Assembly: GCF_024213665.1 (NCBI RefSeq)
Contig: NZ_JANAVP010000039.1
Span: 1 to 62,309, forward strand
Source of the DNA: Streptomyces sp. A3M-1-3
GTDB taxonomy: Bacteria; Actinomycetota; Actinomycetes; Streptomycetales; Streptomycetaceae
Direction of reading: 5' to 3'
DNA: 62,309 nt
Shown: in pieces, positions 52,538-60,678 of the stretch
Layout of the letters: every line of letters starts with the position of its first letter
Numbering within the stretch: position 1 is the first letter of the stretch
Translations under genes and position numbers: made by a program
Notes under the pieces: model-generated
The model's database searches: none
Told to the model about the DNA's origin: nothing
Seen by the model: the letters and a program-made list of their open reading frames with translations, nothing else

Positions 52538-54388
52538 ATGCCCGAGCTCAGGTCCCGCACCGTCACCCACGGCCGCAACATGGCGGGCGCCCGCGCTCTT
52601 ATGCGGGCGTCGGGCGTAGCGAGCGCGGACATCGGGAAGCCGATCATCGCGGTCGCCAACTCCTTCACCGAGTTCGTCCCCGGCCACACCCACCTCGCGC
52701 CGGTCGGCCGGATCGTCTCCGACGCGATCCTGGCGGCGGGCGCGGTGCCGCGCGAGTTCAACACGATCGCTGTCGACGACGGCATCGCTATGGGCCACGC
52801 CGGCATGCTCTATTCGCTGCCCTCCCGCGACCTGATCGCCGACTCGGTCGAGTACATGGTCGAGGCGCACTGCGCCGACGCGCTGATCTGCATCTCCAAC
52901 TGCGACAAGATCACGCCGGGCATGCTGATGGCCGCGATGCGGCTCAACATCCCCGTCGTCTTCGTCTCCGGCGGCCCGATGGAGGCCGGCCAGGCCACCC
53001 TCGTCGACGGCACGGTCCGCAAGCTCGACCTGATCAACGCCATCACGGACGCGGTCAACGAGAACGTCTCGGACGAGGACATCCTCCGTATCGAGGAGAA
53101 CGCCTGCCCGACCTGCGGCTCCTGTTCCGGCATGTTCACCGCCAACTCGATGAACTGCCTGACCGAGGCCATGGGCCTGTCCCTGCCGGGCAACGGCTCG
53201 GTCCTCGCCACGCACACCGCCCGCAAGGCGCTGTACGAGGCGGCCGGCCGTACGGTCGTCGAGATCACCAAGCGCTACTACGAGCAGGACGACGAGACCG
53301 TCCTGCCGCGCAACGTGGCGACCCGCGCCGCCTTCGACAACGCCATGGCCCTCGACATCGCCATGGGCGGCTCGACCAACACGATCCTGCACCTGCTCGC
53401 CGCCGCGCAGGAGGCCGGGCTCGACTACGACCTCACGGACATCGACGCGGTCTCGCGCCGCGTGCCGTGCCTGGCCAAGGTCGCGCCGAACGTCGCGCCC
53501 GGCGGCACGTACTACATGGAGGACGTGCACCGCGCCGGCGGCATCCCCGCCATCCTCGGCGAGCTGTACCGGGCCGGCCTGCTCGACGAGGGCGTGCACT
53601 CGGTCCACTCGCCCACGCTGGCCGACTGGCTCAAGACCTGGGACGTGCGCGGCGGTTCGCCGTCCGTCGAGGCGGTCGAGCAGTGGCACGCGGCGCCCGG
53701 GTGCGTGCGGTCCGCGACCGCCTTCTCGCAGTCCGAGCGCTGGGACTCCCTCGACGTGGACGCGGCCGGCGGCTGCATCCGCGACGCGGCGCACGCGTAC
53801 TCCAAGGACGGCGGACTGGCCGTACTCAAGGGGAACCTGGCGGTCGACGGCTGTGTCGTGAAGACGGCCGGCGTCGACGAGTCGATCTGGCGGTTCGAGG
53901 GACCGGCCGTCGTCTGCGAGTCGCAGGAGGACGCGGTCGACAAGATCCTCCGCAAGGAGATCAAGGAGGGCGACGTCGTCGTCATCCGCTACGAGGGCCC
54001 CAAGGGCGGCCCGGGCATGCAGGAGATGCTCTACCCGACGTCCTTCCTCAAGGGCCGGGGTCTGGGCAAGTCCTGCGCACTGATCACCGACGGCCGCTTC
54101 TCCGGCGGTACGTCGGGCCTGTCCATCGGCCACGCCTCGCCCGAGGCAGCCTCCGGCGGCATGATCGCGGTCGTCGAGGACGGCGACCGTATCCGCATCG
54201 ACATCCCGGCCCGCTCGATCGAACTCCTCGTCCCGGAGGCCGAACTGGCGGCGCGCCACGAGGCCCTGAACGGCGTCTACGCGCCGAAGGACCGCGAGCG
54301 CACGGTCTCGGCCGCACTGCGCGCGTACGCGGCGATGGCGACCAGCGCCGACAAGGGCGCGGTGCGGGACGTCTCGAAGCTGGGCTGA
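52538..54388 (+). CDS. ilvD: Dihydroxy-acid dehydratase
   Basis: Fe-S dehydratase of 616 aa that makes 2-keto acids for valine, leucine and isoleucine (and pantoate). Cluster cysteines appear in ISNCDKITPGMLMAAMRLNI and ENACPTCGSCSGMFTANSMN. The catalytic region near the C-terminus has SCALITDGRFSGGTSGLSIG and HASPEAASGG. ATG 52538 follows GGGGAG at 7 nt. Length is standard for the family. It is a single gene between repeat copy C and a gene relic. Confidence 0.96.
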   Translation: MPELRSRTVTHGRNMAGARALMRASGVASADIGKPIIAVANSFTEFVPGHTHLAPVGRIVSDAILAAGAVPREFNTIAVDDGIAMGHAGMLYSLPSRDLIADSVEYMVEAHCADALICISNCDKITPGMLMAAMRLNIPVVFVSGGPMEAGQATLVDGTVRKLDLINAITDAVNENVSDEDILRIEENACPTCGSCSGMFTANSMNCLTEAMGLSLPGNGSVLATHTARKALYEAAGRTVVEITKRYYEQDDETVLPRNVATRAAFDNAMALDIAMGGSTNTILHLLAAAQEAGLDYDLTDIDAVSRRVPCLAKVAPNVAPGGTYYMEDVHRAGGIPAILGELYRAGLLDEGVHSVHSPTLADWLKTWDVRGGSPSVEAVEQWHAAPGCVRSATAFSQSERWDSLDVDAAGGCIRDAAHAYSKDGGLAVLKGNLAVDGCVVKTAGVDESIWRFEGPAVVCESQEDAVDKILRKEIKEGDVVVIRYEGPKGGPGMQEMLYPTSFLKGRGLGKSCALITDGRFSGGTSGLSIGHASPEAASGGMIAVVEDGDRIRIDIPARSIELLVPEAELAARHEALNGVYAPKDRERTVSAALRAYAAMATSADKGAVRDVSKLG

Positions 54389-54389
54389 C

Positions 54390-54494
54390 CTACCAGTTGG
54401 CCGGGTTCGCCGCGTCCACGGCGAACACCGACCCGTCGGGGGCACTGGCGAAGACCCGGCCCCCGACGGGCACCGGCGCGGGCAGGGTGGGCGC
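54390..54494 (-). pseudogene. C-terminal fragment of a beta-propeller (PQQ-like) protein
   Basis: The last 34 codons before the TAG at 54390-54392 read PTLPAPVPVGGRVFASAPDG and then SVFAVDAANPANW. This is the closing blade of PQQ-repeat propellers found at the C-terminus of actinobacterial Ser/Thr kinases and secreted propellers. Upstream of it the frame loses sense and no start or other blades are present. A larger gene was deleted here. Confidence 0.6.
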
Positions 54495-54667
54495 TTCGAT
54501 CCACGAATCCAGGTACGGGACGACCGTCGGACGACGAAAGGCAACGGCATGCGAAGCAGCGGACCCCCCTCCATCCCCGACCGAACGATCCGTCTCACCA
54601 CGGATGTCTAGCGAAGTGCATGAGCCTGCGTGGGTCGCAGAGAGTGAACTCAACGGGGGAGGGCCGC

Positions 54668-54982
54668 ATGGCGTCTGGAGACGTCGAAGAGAGCGCACGG
54701 AGTACGGACGGGGGAAGCGGCCGTCGGCGTGCCCGCCGCAAGGCATTCCGTAGCACTGGACAGCGGGTCAACGTACGCAGCGGACCGGGCACCAGCTGCC
54801 GGCTGGTGAGAACCCTGCGGACCGGTGCGACGGTGCGCATCAACTGCCAGATGCCCGGCGAGACGATCACCGGCCCGTACGGCACGACGAACCTCTGGGA
54901 CAACATCGCCAACGGCCAGTACGTCTCGGACGCGTACGTGAACACGGGCAGCGACGGCTACGTCGCCCCTCGCCGCTCCTGA
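54668..54982 (+). CDS. SH3-like domain protein lacking a signal peptide
   Basis: Protein of 104 aa from ATG 54668. The C-terminal 75 residues match bacterial SH3 (SH3b) domains: QRVNVRSGPGTSCRLVRTLR, TGATVRINCQMPGETITGPY and NIANGQYVSDAYVNTG. Such domains usually belong to secreted cell-wall-binding proteins, but the N-terminus here is polar (MASGDVEESARSTDGGSGRR) with no signal. The gene begins next to the propeller relic, so its original 5' end may have been replaced. Whether it is exported is doubtful. Confidence 0.65.
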   Translation: MASGDVEESARSTDGGSGRRRARRKAFRSTGQRVNVRSGPGTSCRLVRTLRTGATVRINCQMPGETITGPYGTTNLWDNIANGQYVSDAYVNTGSDGYVAPRRS

Positions 54983-55015
54983 CGCCGCTCCGCCGCGCCG
55001 GGGGATAATCGGCCC

Positions 55016-55531
55016 GTGAGCGAAAGAGCAGACGGCGGCCCGGCCGCCGCACCCACGCCGGCCGGGCCGCAGCCCGAGGCCATCCGTTTCTTCGGCACGA
55101 CTTGGGTCGGCCACGACGGCGGCTACGGGCTGCGCCGCGCCGGCGTGGCCGTCGGGACGCTGGCGGCCGCCGTCGCCGGGTGCTTCGTGCTGCGCTTCGC
55201 GTACCAGGGGCTGGAGATCGCCGAGGTCGGCAGCTTCGTCAACCTCCTGGTCGTCATGATGTTCGCCGTGTGCAGCGCCATCGCCTTCCGCAAGACCTGG
55301 GAGGGCTTCACGCGGCGCCCCGCCGACACCGCTGCCGAGGCGTCGCTGCGCAGCCTCAAGATGATCGGCTTCGTGGGCTCGCTGCTCGCCTACTTCTTCC
55401 GCTCGCTCGTCGAGGCACCGGGCGAGAAGCTCCGCCGCGCCGAGTACGAGCAGGCCATCACCCAGTACGAGCGCCGCCGCGGCTCCCGCACGGGCAACCC
55501 CGCCACCCGCAAGAAGCCAAAGCGCAAGTAG
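55016..55531 (+). CDS. Membrane protein of unknown function
   Basis: Product of 171 aa from GTG 55016. Three probable transmembrane helices: about residues 42-61 (AGVAVGTLAAAVAGCFVLRF), 72-92 (VGSFVNLLVVMMFAVCSAIA) and 115-130 (MIGFVGSLLAYFFRSL). A Lys/Arg-rich tail (RKKPKRK) ends the protein on the cytoplasmic side. Not assigned to a named family. Placed 33 bp after the SH3 gene. Confidence 0.7.
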   Translation: MSERADGGPAAAPTPAGPQPEAIRFFGTTWVGHDGGYGLRRAGVAVGTLAAAVAGCFVLRFAYQGLEIAEVGSFVNLLVVMMFAVCSAIAFRKTWEGFTRRPADTAAEASLRSLKMIGFVGSLLAYFFRSLVEAPGEKLRRAEYEQAITQYERRRGSRTGNPATRKKPKRK

Positions 55532-55976
55532 CCCGCGGCCGCACACCCACGGCGCCGGCCTCTCACGCGCACCGCACTCAGCCCGCGCACCGCGCTCCCG
55601 CTGTGCCGAGGCCGCCTTGGCGCGCTCCGCATGGACGCGCTCCCGCGCCGCGCTCAGCCCACGCACCGCGCTGCCCACCGGGCCCACGCGCGCTGCCCAC
55701 CGGGCTCAGGGGCGCACCGCGCCGCAACACGCGCACCGCCCACCGCGCTCATGCCCACCGGGGCCCACGCGTACCGCGCTCACGCACGCGTACCGCGCCC
55801 ACGCGCTCCGCGCCCGCACCGCACCGCACCGCCCACCGCGCTCATGCCCACCGGGGCCCATGCCCACCGGGGCTCATGCGCACCGGGGCCCACGCGTACC
55901 GCGCTCACGCACGCGTACCGCGCCCACGCGCACCGTGCCCGCACCGCGCTGCCCACCGGGCCCACGCGCTCCGCGC
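55532..55976. repeat. Low-complexity tandem-repeat tract with a perfect 50-bp direct repeat
   Basis: This 445-bp region is made of degenerate units based on GCCCACCGGG, CGCGTACCGCGCTCACGC and CGCTCATGCCCACCGGGG. Bases 55756-55805 are identical to 55881-55930, 50 of 50, with a 125-bp period. Because 125 is not a multiple of three, the repeated block changes frame and the long Ala/Arg/His/Pro open frames on both strands are artefacts. It separates the membrane gene from the leftward gene at 55977. Confidence 0.85.
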
Positions 55977-56438
55977 TCACGTCTTCCTGCGGCCCATCGA
56001 GCCGACCAGGCCCACCACGGCCACGACCAGCGCGCCCCGCCACAGCCCGTCCCACAGGCTGCCGAAGAAGCCCTCGGCCGTCAGAATCTGCCGCATCAGC
56101 ACGTCGGTGACGACCAGCAGCCCGGCCGGTACGGCCGCGACCCGCCACGGGTGGGCCGCCGCCCAGCGCCGTATCCGGCGGTCCGTACCGGGCGCCTCTC
56201 CCTGCTTGCCGCCGAGCGCCGCGCCCGCGCCGCCGACCAGGAAGAACAGCATCAGCGCGACCGACAGCGCGCCGGCCAGCACGCCGAGCCCGATGCCGTC
56301 GCCGATCGTGCCGAGCGCGAGCGAGACACCGCCGCCCAGCGCGCCCACCGCGGCGGCGGCCCGCCAAGGGCCGAGCGTGGCGGACGCGACCGCGAGGTGC
56401 CGCCGTTCGGACTTCGAGATATCGCCGTTTCGCCTCAT
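55977..56438 (-). CDS. Four-helix membrane protein of unknown function
   Basis: Product of 153 aa starting MRRNGDISKSERRHLAVASA. Four hydrophobic stretches: about residues 26-45 (AAAAVGALGGGVSLALGTIG), 50-72 (LGVLAGALSVALMLFFLVGG), 97-112 (WRVAAVPAGLLVVTDV) and 126-146 (LWDGLWRGALVVAVVGLVGS). No family is recognised. It is divergent from the ABC-2 exporter genes, with 104 bp between starts, and may share its regulation. Confidence 0.65.
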   Translation of the reverse strand: MRRNGDISKSERRHLAVASATLGPWRAAAAVGALGGGVSLALGTIGDGIGLGVLAGALSVALMLFFLVGGAGAALGGKQGEAPGTDRRIRRWAAAHPWRVAAVPAGLLVVTDVLMRQILTAEGFFGSLWDGLWRGALVVAVVGLVGSMGRRKT

Positions 56439-56506
56439 ACGTCAACCGTCCTCCCGCCCGGCCCTCGGACGCCATGGGGGATGACCCTGACCCACCCCTG
56501 AGCCCC

Positions 56507-56551
56507 TTGACGTGCCTGCCCTCCGGGAGCATTATTCATCACATGATGAAT
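56507..56551 (+). promoter_or_regulatory. Leaderless promoter with palindromic operator over the ABC exporter start
   Basis: TTGACG (56507-56512), a 17-bp spacer and CATTAT (56530-56535) form a sigma-70-like promoter whose start site falls at about 56542-56543, the A of the ATG. The perfect inverted repeat ATTCATCA-CA-TGATGAAT (56534-56551) overlaps the -10 and the start codon. A repressor bound there would block the promoter. The regulator is not encoded next to it. Confidence 0.65.
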
Positions 56552-57346
56552 TACGAGGAGGTCGACGCCGTAGGCGCCCACGGCCTCACCGTCGTACGAG
56601 GCGACCGCACCGTCCTCCGAGGACTCGACTTCGCCGTCCCCCGAGGCCAGATCACCGGCCTCCTCGGCCCCTCCGGCTGCGGCAAGTCGACCCTCATGCG
56701 CGCGATCGTCGGCACCCAGGCCAAAGTCACCGGCACTCTCGAGGTCCTCGGCAGCCCCGCAGGCGACCCTTCCCTCCGCTCCCGCATCGGCTACGTCACC
56801 CAGGACCCGTCCGTGTACGACGACCTGACCGTCCGCCAGAACCTCGACTACTTCGCGGCGATCCTCGACCCCGGCCGCACCGCCGCCGAACGCCGCCGCG
56901 AGAACGTCACCCGAGCCATCGCCGACGTCGACCTCGCCTCGCACACCGACGCCCTCGCCGGCAACCTCTCCGGCGGCCAGCGCAGCCGCGTCTCACTCGC
57001 CGTCGCCCTGCTCGGCACGCCCGAACTCCTCGTCCTCGACGAGCCGACCGTCGGCCTCGACCCGGTCCTGCGCCGCGACTTGTGGGACCTCTTCCACTCC
57101 ATCGCCGCCGAGCGAGGCGCCACCCTGCTCATCTCCTCCCACGTCATGGACGAGGCCGAGCGCTGCCACCGCCTCCTCCTCATGCGCGACGGCGAGATCC
57201 TGGCCGACGACACCCCGGACGCCCTGCGCTCTCGTACGCACACCGAAACCGTGGAAGGGGCCTTCCTGCACCTCGTCGACGAGGCCAACGCCCGCCAGGC
57301 GAAGCCCCAGGTGACCCAGGGGAAGACCCAGGAGCAAGTCCGATGA
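56543..57346 (+). CDS. ABC-2 type exporter ATP-binding protein
   Basis: ATPase of 267 aa in the drug/lipid exporter (DrrA/CcmA-like) group. Walker A is LLGPSGCGKSTLMRAIVG, Q-loop VTQDPSVYDDLTVRQNLD, signature NLSGGQRSRVSLAVALL, Walker B LLVLDEPTVGLDPVLRRD and H-loop LISSHVMDEAERC. The transcript appears leaderless at ATG 56543. It overlaps the permease gene by 4 bp. Substrates are unknown; such pairs often confer resistance to antibiotics. Confidence 0.93.
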   Translation: MMNYEEVDAVGAHGLTVVRGDRTVLRGLDFAVPRGQITGLLGPSGCGKSTLMRAIVGTQAKVTGTLEVLGSPAGDPSLRSRIGYVTQDPSVYDDLTVRQNLDYFAAILDPGRTAAERRRENVTRAIADVDLASHTDALAGNLSGGQRSRVSLAVALLGTPELLVLDEPTVGLDPVLRRDLWDLFHSIAAERGATLLISSHVMDEAERCHRLLLMRDGEILADDTPDALRSRTHTETVEGAFLHLVDEANARQAKPQVTQGKTQEQVR

Positions 57347-58080
57347 ATTCAGCCCGCACCCTCGCCACCGCCGGCCGCGTCCTTCGCCAGCTGCGCCACG
57401 ACCTGCGGACGATCGCCCTCATGCTCCTCGTCCCGGTCCTGATGATCACCCTGCTCCGGTACGTCTTCGATGGAAGCCCGCGGACCTTCGACTCCATCGG
57501 CGCCTCACTGCTCGGCATCTTCCCGCTGATCACGATGTTCCTGGTGACCTCCATCGCCACCCTGCGCGAGCGCACCTCCGGCACCCTCGAACGCCTCCTC
57601 GCCATGCCGCTCGGCAAGGCCGACCTCATCGCCGGCTACGCCCTCGCCTTCGGCGCCGTGGCCATCGTCCAGTCCGCACTGGCCACCGGCTTGTCTGTCT
57701 GGCTCCTGGGCCTCGACGTCGTCGGCTCCCCCTGGCTGCTCCTGCTGGTCGCCCTGCTCGACGCGCTGCTCGGCACGGCACTGGGCCTCTTCGTCTCCGC
57801 CTTCGCCGCCTCCGAGTTCCAGGCGGTCCAGTTCATGCCGGCGGTGATCTTCCCGCAGCTCCTGCTGTGTGGCCTGTTCACCCCGCGCGACCAGATGGCG
57901 CCCGCCCTCGAAGCGATCTCCAACATCATGCCCATGTCGTACGCCGTCGACGGGATGAACCAGGTCCTGCGTCACACAGACGTCACCGCCGACTTCATCC
58001 GCGACACCGTGATCGTCGCGGCGTGCGCCCTGCTGGTTCTCGCGCTGGGCGCAGCCACACTCCGTCGCCGTACCGCCTGA
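57343..58080 (+). CDS. ABC-2 type exporter permease
   Basis: Membrane component of 245 aa with six predicted helices, beginning MNSARTLATAGRVLRQLRHD. The ABC-2 signature around ATLRERTSGTLERLLAMPLG is intact, followed by helices through LFTPRDQMAPALEAISNIMP and SYAVDGMNQV, typical of YhgE/DrrB-type exporters. Translation is coupled to the ATPase at 57343-57346. It faces the leftward esterase gene 10 bp from its stop. Confidence 0.92.
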   Translation: MNSARTLATAGRVLRQLRHDLRTIALMLLVPVLMITLLRYVFDGSPRTFDSIGASLLGIFPLITMFLVTSIATLRERTSGTLERLLAMPLGKADLIAGYALAFGAVAIVQSALATGLSVWLLGLDVVGSPWLLLLVALLDALLGTALGLFVSAFAASEFQAVQFMPAVIFPQLLLCGLFTPRDQMAPALEAISNIMPMSYAVDGMNQVLRHTDVTADFIRDTVIVAACALLVLALGAATLRRRTA

Positions 58081-58090
58081 TCCGGGTCCG

Positions 58091-59638
58091 CTACGGGGTC
58101 CACTCCACGTGCAGGGTGGCCTCCGCGGCGGGCTTGATGAACACGTAGTTCGTCGCCGTCGGATTCTGCTCGAACCGCAGCCGCACCTGTGTGGTGCCGG
58201 TCCGGCTCACTGCCGAAAGCCCCGCCGCCGAGAAGTCGGACGACGCCTTGGTGCCCGAGGTGAACCGGTCGATGGCCGCCACGTCCGATGCGGTTGCCGC
58301 CGCAGCCCAGTCGTCGGCGGCCGTGGTGCAGGCGGCGCCGAAGCAGCCGTTGCGCACATCGGCAACCAGCCGGTTCCCGGCCGGACTCGCCCAGGGGTTC
58401 CCCGACGCGCTGGCGTAGGCGACCGTGACGTACGCCCGGATGATGGTCGCTCCGTCCGGGACGGTGGAGGTGTCGAAGGACAGCACCGAGCGGTTGTGCA
58501 GTCCGTCCGTGCCGCGGCCCAGGGCCAGCCCCGAGGTGCTCTCCAGGGTGCCGACGACCGCACCGCCCCCGCTCGCGTCCGCCTTCACGTACCCGTCCTG
58601 CGCACCCACGCTGGGGAGCGTCGCGGACGTCTCCTCACCGCCGCCCGAGTCGGTGATCCCCCAGAACTTCCCGATCTCGTAGGACGCGCACAGATTCACG
58701 TCCAGGATGTAGGCACCGGCGGTACCGCACTGCTGGGCCCCGGCCCCCGGGTCCACCGGCTGACCGTGCTGCATACCCGTGATCGAGAACGTTTCCACGA
58801 CGGGCGTGCCCGACGCGTTGTTGTAGACCTTGTGCGGGTAGCCGCCCACGGTGTCGGACACATCCGCCGTCATGTCCGCGCCATGCGTGTTGGTCCACTG
58901 CTCGGCGACCTCGGTCATGTTCATCGGCACCACGGTGGTGTCGCTGGACCCCTGCCAGATCGACACCTTCGGCCACGGTCCGGTGTAGCCGGGGTTGGCG
59001 GCGCGTACCTTGTCACCCCACTGAGCGGCGGTGAGGTTCGTGCCCGGTGACATACAGCTGTATGCGGCCGCCACTGTGGTGGCGCAGCGGTACGGCAGCC
59101 CCGCCACCACCGCGCCGCCGGCGAACACGTCCGGGTAGGCGGCGAGCATCGTCGTGGTCATGGCGCCTCCGGCCGAGAGGCCCGTCGCGTACACCTGCGA
59201 GGCCGAGGAACCGACGTCGGTCTTCATCCGGTCGACCATCTGCTTGATGGACAGCGCCTCTCCGCTGCCCCGCGCGGTGTCACCGGTCTCGAACCAGTTG
59301 AAGCAGGAGCTGGAGTTGTTGAGGCTCTGCTGCTGCGGGAGCAGCAGAGCGAAGCCCCACTGGTCGGCCCACTTCGTCCAGCCGGTCTCCGCGTCGAAGG
59401 CGGCCGCCGACTGCGTACAGCCGTGCATGGCCACCACCAGCGGCCGCCCCGCAGGCAGCCCGTCCGGCACATAGCGGAACATCTTGAGGTTCCCCGGGTT
59501 CGAGCCGAAACTCGTCACCTCGGTCAGCGAGGCCGCCTGAGCGCCCGGCGCGGTACTCAGGCCGGCCGTGGTCACCGCGAGCAGCGCTCCGGCGACAGTG
59601 GCTCCCCATCTTCTGACGGTCGTACGCATGCGCAACAT
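58091..59638 (-). CDS. Secreted PHB-depolymerase-family esterase with C-terminal adhesion-like domain
   Basis: Extracellular esterase of 515 aa. A Sec signal peptide (GATVAGALLAVTTAGLSTAP, cleavage near AQA) leads into the catalytic domain (about 40-325): LVVAMHGCTQSAAAFDAETG (oxyanion hole), the nucleophile in YATGLSAGGAMTTTMLAAYP, Asp in WQGSSDTTVVP and His in SITGMQHGQPVDPG. Residues about 345-515 form a second beta-rich domain (DNRLRE/CBM96-like; SGLALGRGTDGLHNRSVLSF), which may bind polymer. Likely substrates are poly(3-hydroxybutyrate) or other polyesters. GAGGAG precedes ATG 59638. Confidence 0.87.
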   Translation of the reverse strand: MLRMRTTVRRWGATVAGALLAVTTAGLSTAPGAQAASLTEVTSFGSNPGNLKMFRYVPDGLPAGRPLVVAMHGCTQSAAAFDAETGWTKWADQWGFALLLPQQQSLNNSSSCFNWFETGDTARGSGEALSIKQMVDRMKTDVGSSASQVYATGLSAGGAMTTTMLAAYPDVFAGGAVVAGLPYRCATTVAAAYSCMSPGTNLTAAQWGDKVRAANPGYTGPWPKVSIWQGSSDTTVVPMNMTEVAEQWTNTHGADMTADVSDTVGGYPHKVYNNASGTPVVETFSITGMQHGQPVDPGAGAQQCGTAGAYILDVNLCASYEIGKFWGITDSGGGEETSATLPSVGAQDGYVKADASGGGAVVGTLESTSGLALGRGTDGLHNRSVLSFDTSTVPDGATIIRAYVTVAYASASGNPWASPAGNRLVADVRNGCFGAACTTAADDWAAAATASDVAAIDRFTSGTKASSDFSAAGLSAVSRTGTTQVRLRFEQNPTATNYVFIKPAAEATLHVEWTP

Positions 59639-59856
59639 CGCAGCTCCTCTGTACAGGCCGGCCCAGGCCCCCGGCCGACGACACCATCTGTGACGCAGGT
59701 CACGCTAGAGCTGGGGCGGACCGCGCAACACGGTGCGTACAGATATGAGTCGTCCCCAGACATGTGGCTCTGCTATATGGACGCCGGTGACACGTTCACC
59801 TCCGCCGGTGCGAGGATGGCCACGGACGACCGCACGCCCACCCGGAGGGTGACCCC

Positions 59857-60666
59857 ATGACCCAGACAGTCGCAGTCCTTGGCACCGGAAAGATCGGCGA
59901 GGCCCTGCTCAGCGGGATGATCCGGGCCGGATGGGCCCCCTCCGACCTCCTCGTCACCGCCCGCCGCCCGGAGCGCGCCGAGGAACTCCGTACCCGCTAC
60001 GGCGTCGAGCCGGTCAGCAACGCCGAGGCCGCCAAGCGCGCCGACACCCTCATCCTCACGGTCAAGCCGCAGGACATGGGCAAGCTCCTCGACGAACTCG
60101 CCCCGCACGTCCCGGCCGACCGCCTGGTCATCAGCGGCGCGGCCGGCATCCCCACCGCGTACTTCGAGGAGCGGCTCGCCCCGAACACCCCGGTCGTCCG
60201 CGTCATGACGAACACCCCCGCCCTCGTCGACGAGGCGATGTCCGTCATCTCGGCCGGCAGTCATGCCACCGCCGAACACCTCGCCCACGCGGAGGAGATC
60301 TTCGGCGCCGTCGGCAAGACGCTGCGCGTCCCGGAGTCCCAGCAGGACGCGGCCACCGCACTGTCCGGCTCGGGCCCGGCGTACTTCTACTTCCTCGTCG
60401 AGGCGATGACGGACGCCGGCATCCTGCTCGGCCTGCCCCGCGCCCAGGCCCACGACCTGATCGTCCAGGCGGCCATCGGCGCGGCCGTCATGCTCCGCGA
60501 CAGCGGCGAACACCCCGTCAAGCTCCGCGAGGCCGTCACCTCGCCCGCCGGCACCACCATCAACGCCATCCGCGAGCTCGAGAACCACGGCGTACGGGCG
60601 GCCCTGATCGCCGCACTCGAAGCCGCCCGCGACCGCAGCCGCGAACTCGCCTCCGGCAACGGCTGA
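59857..60666 (+). CDS. proC: Pyrroline-5-carboxylate reductase
   Basis: Final step of proline synthesis, NAD(P)H-dependent; 269 aa. The Rossmann motif is VAVLGTGKIGEALLSGMIRA and NADP-binding ARRPER follows. VKPQDMGKLLDEL, RVMTNTPALVDEAMSVISAG, DAATALSGSGPAYFYFLVEA and the signature REAVTSPAGTTINAIRELEN are all in order. The gene is convergent with trpS, 12 bp from its stop. GGAGGGTGACCCC lies before the ATG. Confidence 0.96.
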   Translation: MTQTVAVLGTGKIGEALLSGMIRAGWAPSDLLVTARRPERAEELRTRYGVEPVSNAEAAKRADTLILTVKPQDMGKLLDELAPHVPADRLVISGAAGIPTAYFEERLAPNTPVVRVMTNTPALVDEAMSVISAGSHATAEHLAHAEEIFGAVGKTLRVPESQQDAATALSGSGPAYFYFLVEAMTDAGILLGLPRAQAHDLIVQAAIGAAVMLRDSGEHPVKLREAVTSPAGTTINAIRELENHGVRAALIAALEAARDRSRELASGNG

Positions 60667-60678
60667 CCAGCCCCTCGG

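Noticed and set aside
55617..56501. Long Ala/Arg/His/Pro open frames over the repeat tract on both strands
   Set aside because: The repeat period of 125 bp breaks frame, codon bias is absent, and each frame runs into a real gene on the opposite strand.
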